Assembly: GCA_035636095.1 (NCBI GenBank)
Contig: DASPZU010000033.1
Coordinates: forward strand, 1-15,617
Source: Gp7-AA10 sp035636095
Lineage (GTDB): Bacteria > Acidobacteriota > Thermoanaerobaculia > Gp7-AA8
Direction: 5' to 3'
DNA: 15,617 nt
Below are positions 7,718-14,896 of the stretch, in pieces (within the stretch, counting starts at the first letter, position 1; each line of letters begins with the position of its first letter). The notes below the pieces were generated by a model. That model searched no databases and was not told where the DNA came from. It saw only the letters and a list, made by a program, of their open reading frames with translations. The translations under genes and the position numbers were made by a program.

Positions 7718-8264
7718 GCGACGATGGTTGACCGATGAGCGTGCGCACGAAGTGATCGAGATCACGACAGACTAAATCGGGCTTCTGTGCGCCTCTCTTC
7801 GAGCTCGAGTGTGGATATTCTAACAGTGCGGTGCGGCAGCCGGCACGCCGCCCGCTCTCGAGGTCGGTATCCACGTCGCCGACGAACCACGATTGCGCCA
7901 GGTCGATGTCGTATTTCTTCGCGGCCTCGAGAACGAAGTACGGCTGCGGCTTCCGGCACTCACACCGATCCTCGGCCCGATGAAAGCAGTAGAAAAATTC
8001 GCGGATCGGCGCGCCGTTGAGTTGACGGAGCAATTCGGCGTGCACGGCCTGCAGCGACTCGACGGTGGTGTAACCCTTGGCGGCGTCGGGCTGATTCGAC
8101 ACCACGAAAATCCACCAGCCGTTGTGTGACGCCCGGGCGATCGCGTCGCGGACTCCCGGCAGGAGGCGCAGCTCGGCCGGCGTTCGCGGAGCTCCCCAAC
8201 CGTCGGAATACTGCACCAGCCCGTCGATGACACCGTCCCGATCCAAAAACAGAGCACGATTCAT
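7695..8264 (-). CDS. gmhB: D-glycero-D-manno-heptose-1,7-bisphosphate 7-phosphatase (HAD family)
   Basis: A protein of 189 aa, the normal length for GmhB. HAD motif I is FLDRDGV with D8 as nucleophile and D10 as acid/base. Motif II is VVSNQP (S56), motif III includes K105, and motif IV is GDVDTD (129-134). The family's structural zinc loop is intact as C93, H95, C101 and C103 (CFHRAEDRCEC). It removes the C7 phosphate from heptose 1,7-bisphosphate in the cytoplasm, giving heptose 1-phosphate for the guanylyltransferase. Histidinol-phosphate phosphatases share this architecture, but the surrounding heptose genes favour GmhB. The start ATG overlaps the membrane glycosyltransferase stop as ATGA. 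The C-terminal tail (about 175-189) overlaps the start of the transaldolase gene. Confidence 0.88.
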   Translation of the reverse strand: MNRALFLDRDGVIDGLVQYSDGWGAPRTPAELRLLPGVRDAIARASHNGWWIFVVSNQPDAAKGYTTVESLQAVHAELLRQLNGAPIREFFYCFHRAEDRCECRKPQPYFVLEAAKKYDIDLAQSWFVGDVDTDLESGRRAGCRTALLEYPHSSSKRGAQKPDLVCRDLDHFVRTLIGQPSSHGPQSQN

Positions 8265-10027
8265 TGGAAGGGCACGTGCGTGACGGGTGGGGCGGCGGCG
8301 TCGAGCGTCACGCCCGGCGCAGGTTGCTGAAAGAGACTCCTGATGCCGTTCGGAACGACCATCACGCCTAACGGCCCGCCCGGCGAGATTGCACGAAGAT
8401 GTTGTCCCCGCGTAAGGCGCAGGACATCGGTGGGCGGCACGGCAATGCCGTCAATCCTCCATCCGAGGTTCGCGCGGCGGAATCCGACCAGATTGATGCG
8501 CGTATTGCGGCTCTCGAATGTGCCATAGGCGACTGGATTTCGGAACCACGGATGCATTGCCAGCGCGCCCGAAGCGTAAACGCGGTATGTGCCGCTTGCC
8601 GGCACGATCCAATCCGTAAATTCTCCGGCGTTCAACCGCGCGCTCATTGCCGGCAGCCATAGATTGCGCCACACAGGCAGATAATGCCGCGTCGCAAACG
8701 CTGCCGTCTGTGGATGCGATTCGAGCCAGACATAAGCATTGTGATCCGTAATGATGGCCGCCGGCGGATCTCTCTGAGGATCGTAATGCTCGAATAGTCC
8801 CGCCTTCTCGAGACTCTGTACCAGCTTCGGCAAGAACCAGTAGCGATAGGCAGGATGGCGATCGAGCGCCCAGCCCACGCCGTCGAATACTTTGCCGTCC
8901 GGGGGTGTGAGGCGGTCGACCTCGCGCATGATCAGATCCTGGTACTGGAGGTCGGCTTCCTTTCCCCGAAAAATCGACGCAAAGACGTTCACTCCCGATG
9001 CCAGCAACAAACCGGCTGCCACGACGGCCCATCGCCGCGCCGCAAGCCGTTCAATCTCGGCGGCCACAAACGGGAGCATCAACAGGATCGTGATTTCAAA
9101 ATGATATATATAAACGAACTTCATTATCGTGATAAATAAAATGCTGCCAACCTGCAGAATCGCCAGCGTGAAAAGCTCACCGCGATGCACGATCAGTGCG
9201 CGAGCGATGCCGACGACGCCCAGGAGCAAAATGCAAATTGTCGCGACGTCGATCGAGGCGGGTTCGAACGTGTGCGTGAGCGGATGCCACCCGAATACGC
9301 CCGCCAGACGATGCAGAAAAACTCCTGCTGTGCCTTCCGACAATCGATCCCCGAGGTAGTTTTCCGTCCAGACGCGGCGAAAGGCGATCGATGCGCTGTG
9401 CGTTGCAACGAAGTAAATGGTCGCCAATGCCAAGGTCGCGATTCCCCCGGCAACCATCGCGATGGCGGCGCGCACGCGCCTGATCAGCGACACGGCTGCT
9501 GTCAGCGCCAGGAGCGGTCCGAGGCGAATGTTCGCGAAGCCGGCCAGACAGAGCGCTGCGCCGCCGGCGAATGGAGAATCCTGCAACAGTACCAAGGCCA
9601 GCACGTAGAGAGCACATCCGAGCGAATCGATGCGATATTCGACGGCCGGCAGCATGAACATCGAGCTGCACAGCGCCAGAAGGATCGCGCTCAACGCTGC
9701 CGGAAGCGCAATGCCCGCGCGCCGCATCCACATCGACATCAACACGAAGGTTGCAATCCACAGGGGAACTTGGGCCCAGCGCATCGCGAGGATGGCCGAT
9801 GTTCCGGCCGAGTGCACAAAAGCAGCGACAGGGGCGAACACGAACCACTGCAGCGGCGTGTGATGCTCCCAGAAATCGCGATAAGGCACGAGTCCGCGGC
9901 TCACCCAATCGGTGGCGCGAAAATATTCGATCTCGTCCCAGTTCAGAGGATGCAGCCAGCCGAGGGAAAGGCTGCGCGCCGCGGCGGCGATGACGATCAG
10001 CATGCCGGCGAAGCGAGGCCGCGACAC
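8261..10027 (-). CDS. GT-C (GT39/ArnT-like) membrane glycosyltransferase with extracytoplasmic C-terminal domain
   Basis: A protein of 588 aa from GTG 10027. An ATG at 10090 would add 21 residues but overlap the divergent isomerase start by 41 nt. After a first span there is a WDEIEYF acidic motif (D31, E32) and YRDFWEHHTP (49-58), typical of first-loop catalytic regions in GT-C enzymes using polyprenyl-phosphate sugars. About nine or ten hydrophobic spans extend to about residue 355. The remaining ~230 residues lack long hydrophobic stretches and probably fold outside the cytoplasm. The same DE...YRDFxEHHxP pattern occurs in the protein at 10594-12066, so the two look like paralogues. This is the first gene of the minus-strand operon. 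A TATACT box lies just upstream of the GTG. Donor and acceptor are unknown; a polyprenyl-phosphate heptose is possible. Confidence 0.8.
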   Translation of the reverse strand: MSRPRFAGMLIVIAAAARSLSLGWLHPLNWDEIEYFRATDWVSRGLVPYRDFWEHHTPLQWFVFAPVAAFVHSAGTSAILAMRWAQVPLWIATFVLMSMWMRRAGIALPAALSAILLALCSSMFMLPAVEYRIDSLGCALYVLALVLLQDSPFAGGAALCLAGFANIRLGPLLALTAAVSLIRRVRAAIAMVAGGIATLALATIYFVATHSASIAFRRVWTENYLGDRLSEGTAGVFLHRLAGVFGWHPLTHTFEPASIDVATICILLLGVVGIARALIVHRGELFTLAILQVGSILFITIMKFVYIYHFEITILLMLPFVAAEIERLAARRWAVVAAGLLLASGVNVFASIFRGKEADLQYQDLIMREVDRLTPPDGKVFDGVGWALDRHPAYRYWFLPKLVQSLEKAGLFEHYDPQRDPPAAIITDHNAYVWLESHPQTAAFATRHYLPVWRNLWLPAMSARLNAGEFTDWIVPASGTYRVYASGALAMHPWFRNPVAYGTFESRNTRINLVGFRRANLGWRIDGIAVPPTDVLRLTRGQHLRAISPGGPLGVMVVPNGIRSLFQQPAPGVTLDAAAPPVTHVPFQ

Positions 10028-10032
10028 GAATG

Positions 10033-10038
10033 AGTATA
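10033..10038 (-). promoter_or_regulatory. Candidate -10 box of the heptose operon, possibly bidirectional
   Basis: TATACT on the minus strand matches the sigma-70 -10 consensus at five of six bases and lies 5 nt before GTG 10027, so a transcript from it would start at or next to the start codon. The centre GTATAC (10034-10039) is a palindrome. The plus strand reads TATACG at 10035-10040, so the same site might also serve the divergent isomerase gene at 10050. No convincing -35 hexamer was found. The 9-mer TGAGTATAC (10031-10039) recurs at 12076-12084 in the other divergent gap. Confidence 0.4.
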
Positions 10039-10049
10039 CGATGTCAGCG

Positions 10050-10649
10050 ATGTCGTTCAGCCGTACGTTTCTCGACGAGACCGTCGACATCGTCCGCCGG
10101 ATCGACGCCGCCGCGATCGATGCTCTCGCCGCCGGACTCGCAAAAGTTCGTGACGGCGGCGGCCGTCTGTTCGTGATCGGGGTGGGTGGGTCGGCGGGGC
10201 ACGCCAGTCACGCCGTCAATGATTTCCGCAAAATCTGCCGTTTCGAGGCTTACACCCCCACCGACAACGTTTCGGAATTGACCGCCCGCGTCAACGACGA
10301 AGGTTGGGAGAGCTGCTTCGCGGAATGGCTGAAGATTTCTCGCGTCGGCGCGAAGGACGCGATTCTGGTCTTCTCGGTGGGTGGCGGAAACGTCGAGAAA
10401 AATATTTCCGTCAATCTCGTGCGCGCGATCGACGAAGCCCGTAATCGCGGCGCGCGAATCTTCGGCATCGTCGGCAAAGACGGCGGCCACACAAAAAAAG
10501 TCGCCGATGAATGCGTCGTCATTCCAACAGCATCAGCAGAGCGCATCACACCCCACACCGAAGGATTGTGCGCCGTGGTGTGGCATCTTCTGGTCAGCCA
10601 CCCGGCTTTGAAGGCTGCTGAGACGAAGTGGGAGAGCGTTTCCCGCTGA
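10050..10649 (+). CDS. gmhA: GmhA-like SIS-domain sugar isomerase (sedoheptulose-7-phosphate isomerase)
   Basis: A protein of 199 aa from ATG 10050; ATG 10041 is an alternative, and a far longer frame from 9912 is antisense to the membrane gene. A SIS domain is clear: RLFVIGVGGSAGHASHA (39-55) binds the phosphosugar, with VFSVGGGN (107-114) and GARIFGIVG following. GmhA converts sedoheptulose 7-phosphate to D-glycero-D-manno-heptose 7-phosphate. Against E. coli GmhA, recalled from memory, H54 and H169 fit two metal ligands, while D58 and E161 stand where Glu65 and Gln172 are expected. It therefore belongs to a divergent subgroup, and the symbol rests partly on the neighbouring hddA, gmhB and hddC-like genes. 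It is transcribed away from the heptose operon. Its last 56 nt overlap the convergent glycosyltransferase gene. Confidence 0.77.
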   Translation: MSFSRTFLDETVDIVRRIDAAAIDALAAGLAKVRDGGGRLFVIGVGGSAGHASHAVNDFRKICRFEAYTPTDNVSELTARVNDEGWESCFAEWLKISRVGAKDAILVFSVGGGNVEKNISVNLVRAIDEARNRGARIFGIVGKDGGHTKKVADECVVIPTASAERITPHTEGLCAVVWHLLVSHPALKAAETKWESVSR

Positions 10650-12066
10650 CGCCGTAGACGCCCGGCACCGGCGAGGGCACCACCAGGCCTGCCGCACGCA
10701 ACCGGGCAAAGCAGGCGGCAACGATCGGCAACCGTCGATAATCGCCGCTGAGAAATTTCAGGTTTGGCTCGAGTCCGCGCTCGAGCCGGCAGGGCGGAAG
10801 ATCCTGCTCGCTTTGGTGAGCGTATTGCAGCGCGACGGGAACCAGGCTATCGAAACCGAACCAGTAGTAATGGGCGTCATGCGCGCCGATCGGATGCCGC
10901 GCCAGATCAATCCACACGCGATCGGCCGGCTCCAGATTCCGATGCAGATACGCGAAGGACTGCCAATACGAATCGCCGGCGGACCTTAGCGGAATGATAT
11001 TGATCGCCGGAATCATCGCGATGATCGCAGCCGGAATTGCAATGGCGGTTGCCTTCGCACGCGGAACGAGCGCTGCGATCGCCTGCGGCACGAGCGCGAA
11101 TATCGCCGAAGCGGCCATCGTATAAAGGATGTAGTACTGCACCCACGGCGTCGGATACGGATAAAGAAAACGGATTTCGATCAGCGTCGCTGCGACCAGC
11201 GCGCCGAGCAACCATACGATGCGGTGGCGCAACGCGACCATCACCGCTAGCGTCGCCGGAATAACGAATCGAGGCCAGAAAACTTCCGGACACCACGCCC
11301 ACGGCGCGGCCGGCGGCCCCGTCACCGAGAGACCCGTCGCCTGCAGTCGATCGGACCACTGCACCATTGCACGCGTAAGGCCGAAGACATTGCTCCACAT
11401 CACTCGCAGATCGGCGAACATCGCCATGAGTCCGATTCCTGCACCGATGACGACCAGCGCCGCGATGATGGCATCTCTTCGTTTTCGCTCCCACAGCAAA
11501 AACGCGATTCCGATGACCAGGCTCGCCAAAGGCCACTTCGGATTCCACATCGAGGCGTGCGCCACCAGACCGAGCCCGATGCCTCGCGCGATCGCGCTAT
11601 CGGCGAGGAGGATCAGCGCGAGACCCCCCCACCAAAGCGCGAGCGCGACCGGTTCCGCATGCACGTCGGCAAAGGCGCGCAGCCACAGGCTGGGATCGTT
11701 AAGAAGAAGTGCGATGAAGAGGATGACCGCCCACATGCTCTTCGAGGCGTGCCAGACGATCGACGCCGCTGCCCCCATCGCGAACGTGCCGAAGATCGCG
11801 AATACGATCCGCGCGCGCACCACGTAATGCCGGATAGAGTCGGCGCCGTCGCCGGGCGCCAGGCGCGCGAGCGCGGCGAAGAGGAAGGGCGGATGGTGCT
11901 CGGCGAAATCTCTGTAGATCCGCTCGCCGCGCGCCATGCGCACGCCGGCCTGCAGCGATTCGACTTCATCGAGAAACGGCGGCCGCGCGATGAGCGCAGC
12001 CAGCGAGCCGACGTGCAACACGATCAGCAGCGCGAGTGCTGCGCCGGCCGTCAGCCTGCCAATCAT
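10594..12066 (-). CDS. GT-C (GT39-like) polytopic membrane glycosyltransferase, paralogue of 8261-10027
   Basis: A protein of 490 aa starting at ATG 12066. The first span covers residues about 8-27. It is followed by FLDEVES (D33, E34) and IYRDFAEHHPP (50-60), the same spaced motif pair as in the membrane protein at 8261-10027. About ten spans run to about residue 370, then a soluble segment of ~110 residues, shorter than in the paralogue. GT-C enzymes of this kind transfer a sugar from a polyprenyl-phosphate carrier to an acceptor on the outer face of the membrane; neither partner is known. The 3' end overlaps the convergent isomerase gene by 56 nt. The 5' end faces a divergent membrane-protein gene across 47 nt, with a TATACT box 11 nt before the start. 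Confidence 0.78.
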   Translation of the reverse strand: MIGRLTAGAALALLIVLHVGSLAALIARPPFLDEVESLQAGVRMARGERIYRDFAEHHPPFLFAALARLAPGDGADSIRHYVVRARIVFAIFGTFAMGAAASIVWHASKSMWAVILFIALLLNDPSLWLRAFADVHAEPVALALWWGGLALILLADSAIARGIGLGLVAHASMWNPKWPLASLVIGIAFLLWERKRRDAIIAALVVIGAGIGLMAMFADLRVMWSNVFGLTRAMVQWSDRLQATGLSVTGPPAAPWAWCPEVFWPRFVIPATLAVMVALRHRIVWLLGALVAATLIEIRFLYPYPTPWVQYYILYTMAASAIFALVPQAIAALVPRAKATAIAIPAAIIAMIPAINIIPLRSAGDSYWQSFAYLHRNLEPADRVWIDLARHPIGAHDAHYYWFGFDSLVPVALQYAHQSEQDLPPCRLERGLEPNLKFLSGDYRRLPIVAACFARLRAAGLVVPSPVPGVYGVSGKRSPTSSQQPSKPGG

Positions 12067-12077
12067 GCGGAAGTCTG

Positions 12078-12083
12078 AGTATA
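12078..12083 (-). promoter_or_regulatory. Candidate -10 box for the minus-strand GT-C gene
   Basis: TATACT on the minus strand, 11 nt before ATG 12066, implies a very short leader of about 5 nt. It lies in the 9-mer TGAGTATAC (12076-12084), also found ahead of the paralogous gene near 10031. No good -35 hexamer is visible, so the call rests on the -10 match, its position in a divergent gap and the recurrence. Confidence 0.4.
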
Positions 12084-12091
12084 CACACCGC

Positions 12092-12097
12092 TACAAT
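12092..12097 (+). promoter_or_regulatory. Candidate -10 box for the plus-strand membrane-protein gene
   Basis: TACAAT matches the sigma-70 -10 consensus at five of six bases and ends 16 nt before ATG 12114, giving a leader of roughly 10 nt. There is no recognisable -35 hexamer at the usual distance and no Shine-Dalgarno sequence in the leader. Confidence 0.35.
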
Positions 12098-12113
12098 TGG
12101 ACGTCTGCTCTCC

Positions 12114-13997
12114 ATGATCTTCTTTCCGATCGTCTCGGCGGCCATCGTCGTCGTCGGATGGAAGACCATCCGCGAGACCGCGAAAGAGTTTGACACGACG
12201 CCCCTCGAGCGGATCACGGCGGCGGCAGTGATGGGCGCCATGCTGTGGATCGGAATCAATTGGCTGCTCGCGCTGACGCACACCCTGACGCGCACGACGC
12301 TCGCGGTCGCGGCAGTTGCGTTTGTCATCGCGGCGGTCTTCGAGCTGCGCCGCTGGCGTCTGCCGAGGGTCGATCCGTTCACGCTGCTGATGCTCATTCC
12401 GATCGCGCTCTGGATCGCTTATGTCTTGTGGCGCGGGGTGATTCTTCCTCCCGACAATCACGATGCGCTGGCCTATCACCTGCCCAAAGCGGCGTTCATT
12501 GCACAGACGCACGGATACGGCTATTTCGTCACCGGCGATCCACGCGTGACTGTATTGCCGGCGAATTACGAGCTGCTGCTGAGCGACGTGATGATTCTCA
12601 CAGGAACGGATCACATTACGGAATGGCTCAATACGCTCTTCTATGTGCTGTTCCTGATCGCGACCGGTGCCGCCATCGAGCGATGGTCAGGGCCTGGACC
12701 GCCCGTGATGGCATCGATCCTCGCAACCGCCGCCACACCGGTGCTGCTGCTGCACAGCGGCGCCGATAAGAACGACCTGATGACATGCTTTTTCGCGATC
12801 GCAGCATTGTTGTTCGGAGCGCGTTGGGCCGTGCGTGGCGGCACGATGCCGTGGCTGTTGACAATCATCGCGCTCGTGTTAGGCGGAGGGACGAAGCCGC
12901 ACGCGGCGGCCGTGCTGGTGGCGCTGGCACCGTTCCTCGCGGCCCGCCTCGTTCGGGAGCGGCAAATGGTGTGGCGCGAGGCCGCGCTCACGATCTTCTT
13001 TGCGATCGTCGCGTTTGCGTTTGGAGGAGGCGCGGTCTACGCGTACAACTTCGCGCACGCGCACAGCGCCGACTCCGTCATCGGCAAGACGCCGAACTTC
13101 GTCGGCTATGGGGACTGGGCGAACCTCTGGCGTTTTCCGTACATGGCGCTGGCCGAGCCCTTTTCGCGCGAGCCCCTCGCGGTCTGGGTGCCGTGGCGTC
13201 GTGAATTCTGGTTCTGGCCACGCTACGAGCTCTTCTTTTCCGGGTTCGGGCCGCTCTTCACGATTCTGATCTGCGCGATCCCGTATTGTCTTTACAAGTT
13301 TCGTCTGAACAACAGCGAGCGTACGGTCTTCTGCATCGCGGCTCTCCTTGCTAGTGTTTTGATCATGCCGCTGCAGTTCCGTCCGATCGGCTTCTTCGGC
13401 GGGCTGCCGCGGTTCATCGCGTTTGTGATTCCGGCCGTGATGGCGTGCAGCATCGCGCCGATCGCCGCGCATCTGCGCAATCCGCGTCCGCTTTTGATCG
13501 CGCTGGCGCTTTACTTCAGCTACGAAGCGTTCCAATGCGGATATCGCGATCGCTTTTCCCCTTGGATCTATGCGAAACAGGCGGCCGCCGAGCCAGGACC
13601 CACGCGATGGATCTGGATCAGTCGCTGGCGGGCCGGCAACTATCTCGAGCACTACGCCGGGCCGAATGACGTCGTCGCGATCGATTGCGATTTCGACACG
13701 TGGATTTATCCGGCCATCGGCGAGCGTCACAGTCGCCGCCTCGAGTTCATTCCGCACGACACGCTGCAGATTCCTGCGGACGCTCAATGGGTGATGGTGG
13801 ATCGCACGTGGAATCTGATCTGGCGAAGCCCGGCCATGACCGACCTGAGCAAAGCGTTCGAGGCCATGTTCGCCGGCTATCCGACCGAGGAGGATACGAG
13901 GGTCATTCGGAAGCTGTGGAACGATCCACAATGGCAGCTGGTCTATTACAGGCCGCGGCTCAATCAGGCGGTGTTTCGGCGGCGCAATCATGGCTGA
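12114..13997 (+). CDS. Polytopic membrane protein, probable GT-C glycosyltransferase
   Basis: A protein of 627 aa from ATG 12114. The frame is open to ATG 12036, but that start lies inside the divergent gene and precedes the likely promoter. The first hydrophobic segment begins at residue 2. A PDNHDALAYHLPKAAFIAQ stretch (113-131) lies after about four spans; D-x-x-AYHLP is typical of a GT39-like group in which the acidic residues follow an early membrane span. Further spans run to about residue 490, followed by a soluble C-terminal region (about 500-627). It probably transfers a lipid-linked sugar on the outer membrane face, but the activity is inferred from architecture alone. The stop overlaps the next gene's start by 8 nt (ATGGCTGA), so the two form a coupled pair. 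Its antisense strand carries a long spurious open frame. Confidence 0.72.
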   Translation: MIFFPIVSAAIVVVGWKTIRETAKEFDTTPLERITAAAVMGAMLWIGINWLLALTHTLTRTTLAVAAVAFVIAAVFELRRWRLPRVDPFTLLMLIPIALWIAYVLWRGVILPPDNHDALAYHLPKAAFIAQTHGYGYFVTGDPRVTVLPANYELLLSDVMILTGTDHITEWLNTLFYVLFLIATGAAIERWSGPGPPVMASILATAATPVLLLHSGADKNDLMTCFFAIAALLFGARWAVRGGTMPWLLTIIALVLGGGTKPHAAAVLVALAPFLAARLVRERQMVWREAALTIFFAIVAFAFGGGAVYAYNFAHAHSADSVIGKTPNFVGYGDWANLWRFPYMALAEPFSREPLAVWVPWRREFWFWPRYELFFSGFGPLFTILICAIPYCLYKFRLNNSERTVFCIAALLASVLIMPLQFRPIGFFGGLPRFIAFVIPAVMACSIAPIAAHLRNPRPLLIALALYFSYEAFQCGYRDRFSPWIYAKQAAAEPGPTRWIWISRWRAGNYLEHYAGPNDVVAIDCDFDTWIYPAIGERHSRRLEFIPHDTLQIPADAQWVMVDRTWNLIWRSPAMTDLSKAFEAMFAGYPTEEDTRVIRKLWNDPQWQLVYYRPRLNQAVFRRRNHG

Positions 13998-14892
13998 ACA
14001 GAGAGAAGCGAAGCCGGCCGTAGCAATCGGATGCGTGGCGATTTTTACGTCGCCGCTGTGGGGCACGGGCATCTATCAGATCGTCGACATGGCGCGGCGC
14101 GGACTGATCAGCGACGGGTATTTCCTCCCATTTCTAACCTGCGTAGGACTGATCGTTGTGGGCGTCGTTCCGATCTTATTGACCGTTGCCGGAATCAAAG
14201 CCGAGCCGCAACGCAAGGCTTTCTACAAAGAGATTCGCGCGATTCCCGCGCATTGGAAACCGCAGCGGAGCGCCGGCCGTCTTGTGGACCAGACCGTCGA
14301 GACCGGATCCGTCATCAACACGATGACCATGGTATGGGCAGGCTTTTCGCTCGTCTTCGGCTTCTTCGCGTTTGTGGCAGTGCGTCAAGGCGCGTGGGCC
14401 GGTCTCGCGCTGCTCGTCGTCCCGCTCGTTCTTGTGGGCTTTGTGGTCGCAAAGATTCGCGGAGGCATGCGGCGAAAGCGATTCGGGAAGTCGGAACTCG
14501 CGCTCGACGAGACGCCGGCGCACATCGGCGAGACGCTGCGCGCGAATTTGATCGTCGAGAAACTGCGGCCGGAGACGCTGACTTCGCAGACATTCAAGAT
14601 CGTCGTGACGTCGATCCGACGCCGGAGATGGACGGAGAGATACCACGGCTCGACGAGTACGCGGACCGACAGTACGGTCTTGTGGCAGAAGTCCACCGAG
14701 GTTCGGGGAGGGTCCGGCCATTTGAAGGAAGACGGCTTGTGGCTGCCGGTGGCCATGGAGATCCCGAGGGATCAGCAGCCGACGAACGATGCGCTGGAGG
14801 ACGATGTCATTTACTGGCAATTGGAGGCGATGGCGTCGCTGCCGGGCATTGACTATTACAGCCGGTTCGAGATCCCGGTCTTTGCGCGATAA
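13990..14892 (+). CDS. Unrecognised membrane protein with four predicted spans and a C-terminal soluble domain
   Basis: A protein of 300 aa that I do not recognise with confidence. Hydrophobic segments lie at about residues 10-28, 46-68, 112-131 and 137-154, forming two hairpins separated by a charged loop (about 70-105). A strongly basic stretch (GGMRRKRFGK) follows, then a soluble region of ~130 residues with alternating polar and hydrophobic residues suggestive of beta-strands (for example LALDETPAHIGETLRANLIV). The layout recalls DUF3592-type membrane proteins, but this is only a resemblance. It is coupled to the preceding glycosyltransferase gene by an 8-nt overlap, so a supporting role in the same surface-glycan process is possible. 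A strong hairpin terminator follows 4 nt after its stop. Confidence 0.7.
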   Translation: MAEQREAKPAVAIGCVAIFTSPLWGTGIYQIVDMARRGLISDGYFLPFLTCVGLIVVGVVPILLTVAGIKAEPQRKAFYKEIRAIPAHWKPQRSAGRLVDQTVETGSVINTMTMVWAGFSLVFGFFAFVAVRQGAWAGLALLVVPLVLVGFVVAKIRGGMRRKRFGKSELALDETPAHIGETLRANLIVEKLRPETLTSQTFKIVVTSIRRRRWTERYHGSTSTRTDSTVLWQKSTEVRGGSGHLKEDGLWLPVAMEIPRDQQPTNDALEDDVIYWQLEAMASLPGIDYYSRFEIPVFAR

Positions 14893-14896
14893 AGAG

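Noticed and set aside
9090..9145. AT-rich patch as an inserted element or internal promoter
   Set aside because: It encodes a Phe/Ile/Tyr-rich membrane span of the glycosyltransferase, which explains the composition; no repeats or junctions flank it.
9185..10033. Open frame of 282 codons on the plus strand
   Set aside because: It is antisense to the GT-C gene with its clear membrane spans; the translation is charged, Cys/Arg-rich and lacks any domain.
9912..10049. Extended start for the isomerase gene at 9912
   Set aside because: The extra 46 residues are antisense to the membrane glycosyltransferase gene and have no SIS-family character; the domain fits a start at 10050 or 10041.
11617..11623. 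Run of seven C as a possible frameshift site
   Set aside because: The frame reads cleanly through it (Trp-Trp-Gly-Gly-Leu) inside a membrane span, with normal sequence on both sides.
12879..14072. Long open frame of 397 codons on the minus strand
   Set aside because: It is antisense to the membrane-protein genes at 12114-13997 and 13990-14892, is rich in Arg/Asp/Glu/Pro without recognisable motifs, and fits the shadow-frame effect of high-G+C DNA.
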